Assembly (NCBI RefSeq): GCF_022346005.1
Contig: NZ_JAKRMY010000020.1
Coordinates: 1-34,160, forward strand
Origin: Corynebacterium sp. ACRPS
GTDB lineage: Bacteria; Actinomycetota; Actinomycetes; Mycobacteriales; Mycobacteriaceae
Direction of reading: 5' to 3'
DNA length: 34,160 nucleotides
Shown: positions 33,305 to 34,160 of the stretch, in pieces
Layout: each line of letters begins with the position of its first letter
How positions within the stretch are numbered: position 1 is the first letter of the stretch
The notes under the pieces: generated by a model
Seen by the model: only the letters and a program-made list of their open reading frames with translations
Database searches by the model: none
Told to the model about the DNA's origin: nothing
Translations under genes and position numbers: made by a program

Positions 33305-33460
33305 ATGCAGGCTGCTCTCGCTAGCTTTCTCACTCCCCTCATGCTGTCCACCTCTCTCTTCGGCGCAGACCTCACCCCAGGCGATCTCCCACAAAACAAC
33401 AAGTACGAGTCTTCGGCAGAGCTCGTCTTTGGCTGCCCAGCCCCATGGTGCTTCAAGTAA
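33305..33460 (+). CDS. 51-aa peptide with hydrophobic leader and C-terminal CPAPWC, candidate signal peptide
   Basis: ATG 33305 follows AAAAGGAG at 33290-33297, a strong ribosome binding site. The 51 codons encode a hydrophobic leader (MQAALASFLTPLMLSTSLFG) without basic residues, a polar middle (DLTPGDLPQNNKYESSAEL), and a C-terminal end VFGCPAPWCFK. The two Cys could close a six-residue disulfide ring around Pro-Ala-Pro-Trp. The gene sits between a sensor kinase and its regulator and overlaps the regulator start by 16 nt. Possible roles are a secreted pheromone or a membrane peptide modulating the kinase; a leader that only couples translation is also possible. I recognise no family. Confidence 0.65.
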   Translation: MQAALASFLTPLMLSTSLFGADLTPGDLPQNNKYESSAELVFGCPAPWCFK

Positions 33461-34119
33461 AGACTTCGCTGCTCTTAGTCGATGATGATCCACTGGTCAT
33501 CGAGGCACTCGGCCACTATTTCGCTGCGGCCGAAGATATGGAAATCATCGCCGTTGCAGAAAATGGGAAAGCCGCATTACAGCAGCTAGAACAGCACGAT
33601 GTCGATGCCGTCATCGCGGATATTCATATGCCGGAGATGGACGGCACAGCGCTGCTGCGCGAGCTAAATGAGCTGCCTAATCCGCCGGTATTCATTGCTA
33701 TGACCGCAATGGATAATGACGACACCCTAAGGGAAGTCCTATCCAATAAGGCGGCAGCCTATATCCTCAAAAGCTCGAAGCCAGCCTACATCTTGGACAC
33801 GGTACGCGAGGCCGTCCGCGGTGGCACGGTCGTAGCTCCCCAACCATTAACGCGCTTATTCCAACAAATGCCCGAGTGGAGCGAAAACGATGCTCAATCC
33901 CCGTCTGCGGTTTCCACCCCTGAGCACCATATTTCGCCTGCTCAAGCGCAGATTCTCGATTTAGTGTGCGAGGGAAAATCCAACGAAGAGATCGCAAAAA
34001 GCACCCACTATGCCCCAGGAACGGTAAAGAAATACGTTTCTAGCCTGTTAACGGAATTTCACGCCAAGTCTCGTCTTGAACTAGCGGTCAAAGCACTAAA
34101 AGCGGGGTACGGCAAATAG
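33445..34119 (+). CDS. NarL/FixJ-family response regulator
   Basis: ATG 33445 gives 224 aa; it lies inside the 51-aa peptide gene in another frame and has no ribosome binding site, so coupling is likely (GTG 33448 is possible too). The receiver domain has acidic pocket Asp13-Asp15 (LLVDDDP), phospho-acceptor Asp59 in IADIHMPEMDG, Thr87 and Lys109. The linker (about 133-160) is disordered. The LuxR-type HTH runs from about residue 161: ISPAQAQILDLVCEGKSNEE and APGTVKKYVSSLL. It is the partner of the kinase at 32034. Its targets are unknown; the nearby 61-aa and peptide genes are plausible. Confidence 0.95.
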   Translation: MVLQVKTSLLLVDDDPLVIEALGHYFAAAEDMEIIAVAENGKAALQQLEQHDVDAVIADIHMPEMDGTALLRELNELPNPPVFIAMTAMDNDDTLREVLSNKAAAYILKSSKPAYILDTVREAVRGGTVVAPQPLTRLFQQMPEWSENDAQSPSAVSTPEHHISPAQAQILDLVCEGKSNEEIAKSTHYAPGTVKKYVSSLLTEFHAKSRLELAVKALKAGYGK

Positions 34120-34160
34120 CTGCATAGGCGCGAATGGCGCCCGCCCCCAATCGTGGCCCC

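Overview
The window looks like chromosomal DNA of a Corynebacterium species. The gene order purA, fba, a GH76 mannanase, a SpoU-type methylase, pyrE, a rhodanese, clpB, ald, hspR, dnaJ, grpE and dnaK resembles the corresponding stretch of C. glutamicum as I remember it. Most of the window is GC-rich. The exceptions are the left 3.2 kb and the right 3 kb, which are more AT-rich and carry accessory-type genes. The species cannot be fixed from the sequence alone; a lipophilic skin-type Corynebacterium is a guess.

Left accessory region (1-3770): the N-terminal 720 residues of a large VaFE-repeat cell-surface protein run off the window edge on the minus strand. A 1.08-kb AT-rich, gene-free stretch with several inverted repeats follows, then a small acidic, apparently exported protein with its own extended -10 promoter. 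A very strong bidirectional terminator closes the region.

Housekeeping region (3821-15447): purA; a degenerate diacylglycerol-kinase-like protein; a FUSC-family membrane protein divergent from an HNH endonuclease; class II fructose-bisphosphate aldolase; a cytoplasmic GH76 enzyme; a TrmH/SpoU RNA methyltransferase coupled to pyrE; an acidic single-pass membrane protein; and a rhodanese-like protein whose catalytic cysteine is serine.

Stress and metabolism region (15465-31310): clpB and the dnaK-grpE-dnaJ-hspR operon all lie on the minus strand. Both transcription units are preceded by two HAIR operators (CTTGAG-N7-CTCAAG type), so the HspR encoded here very likely represses its own operon and clpB. 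Between them lie a GltS-type symporter, an FAD oxidoreductase, a globin-reductase fusion, a nitrilase-family amidohydrolase, an 87-aa protein coupled to a DUF1023 hydrolase, and an acetaldehyde-type dehydrogenase (ald).

Right accessory region (31643-34119): a 61-aa acidic porin-like or unknown peptide with a complex terminator, followed by a histidine kinase, a 51-aa hydrophobic-leader peptide ending in a Cys-Pro-Ala-Pro-Trp-Cys motif, and a NarL-type response regulator whose start codon overlaps the peptide gene. This kinase-peptide-regulator cassette is the best candidate here for an undescribed system, possibly peptide signalling. The kinase also lacks the usual acidic residue next to its phospho-accepting histidine.
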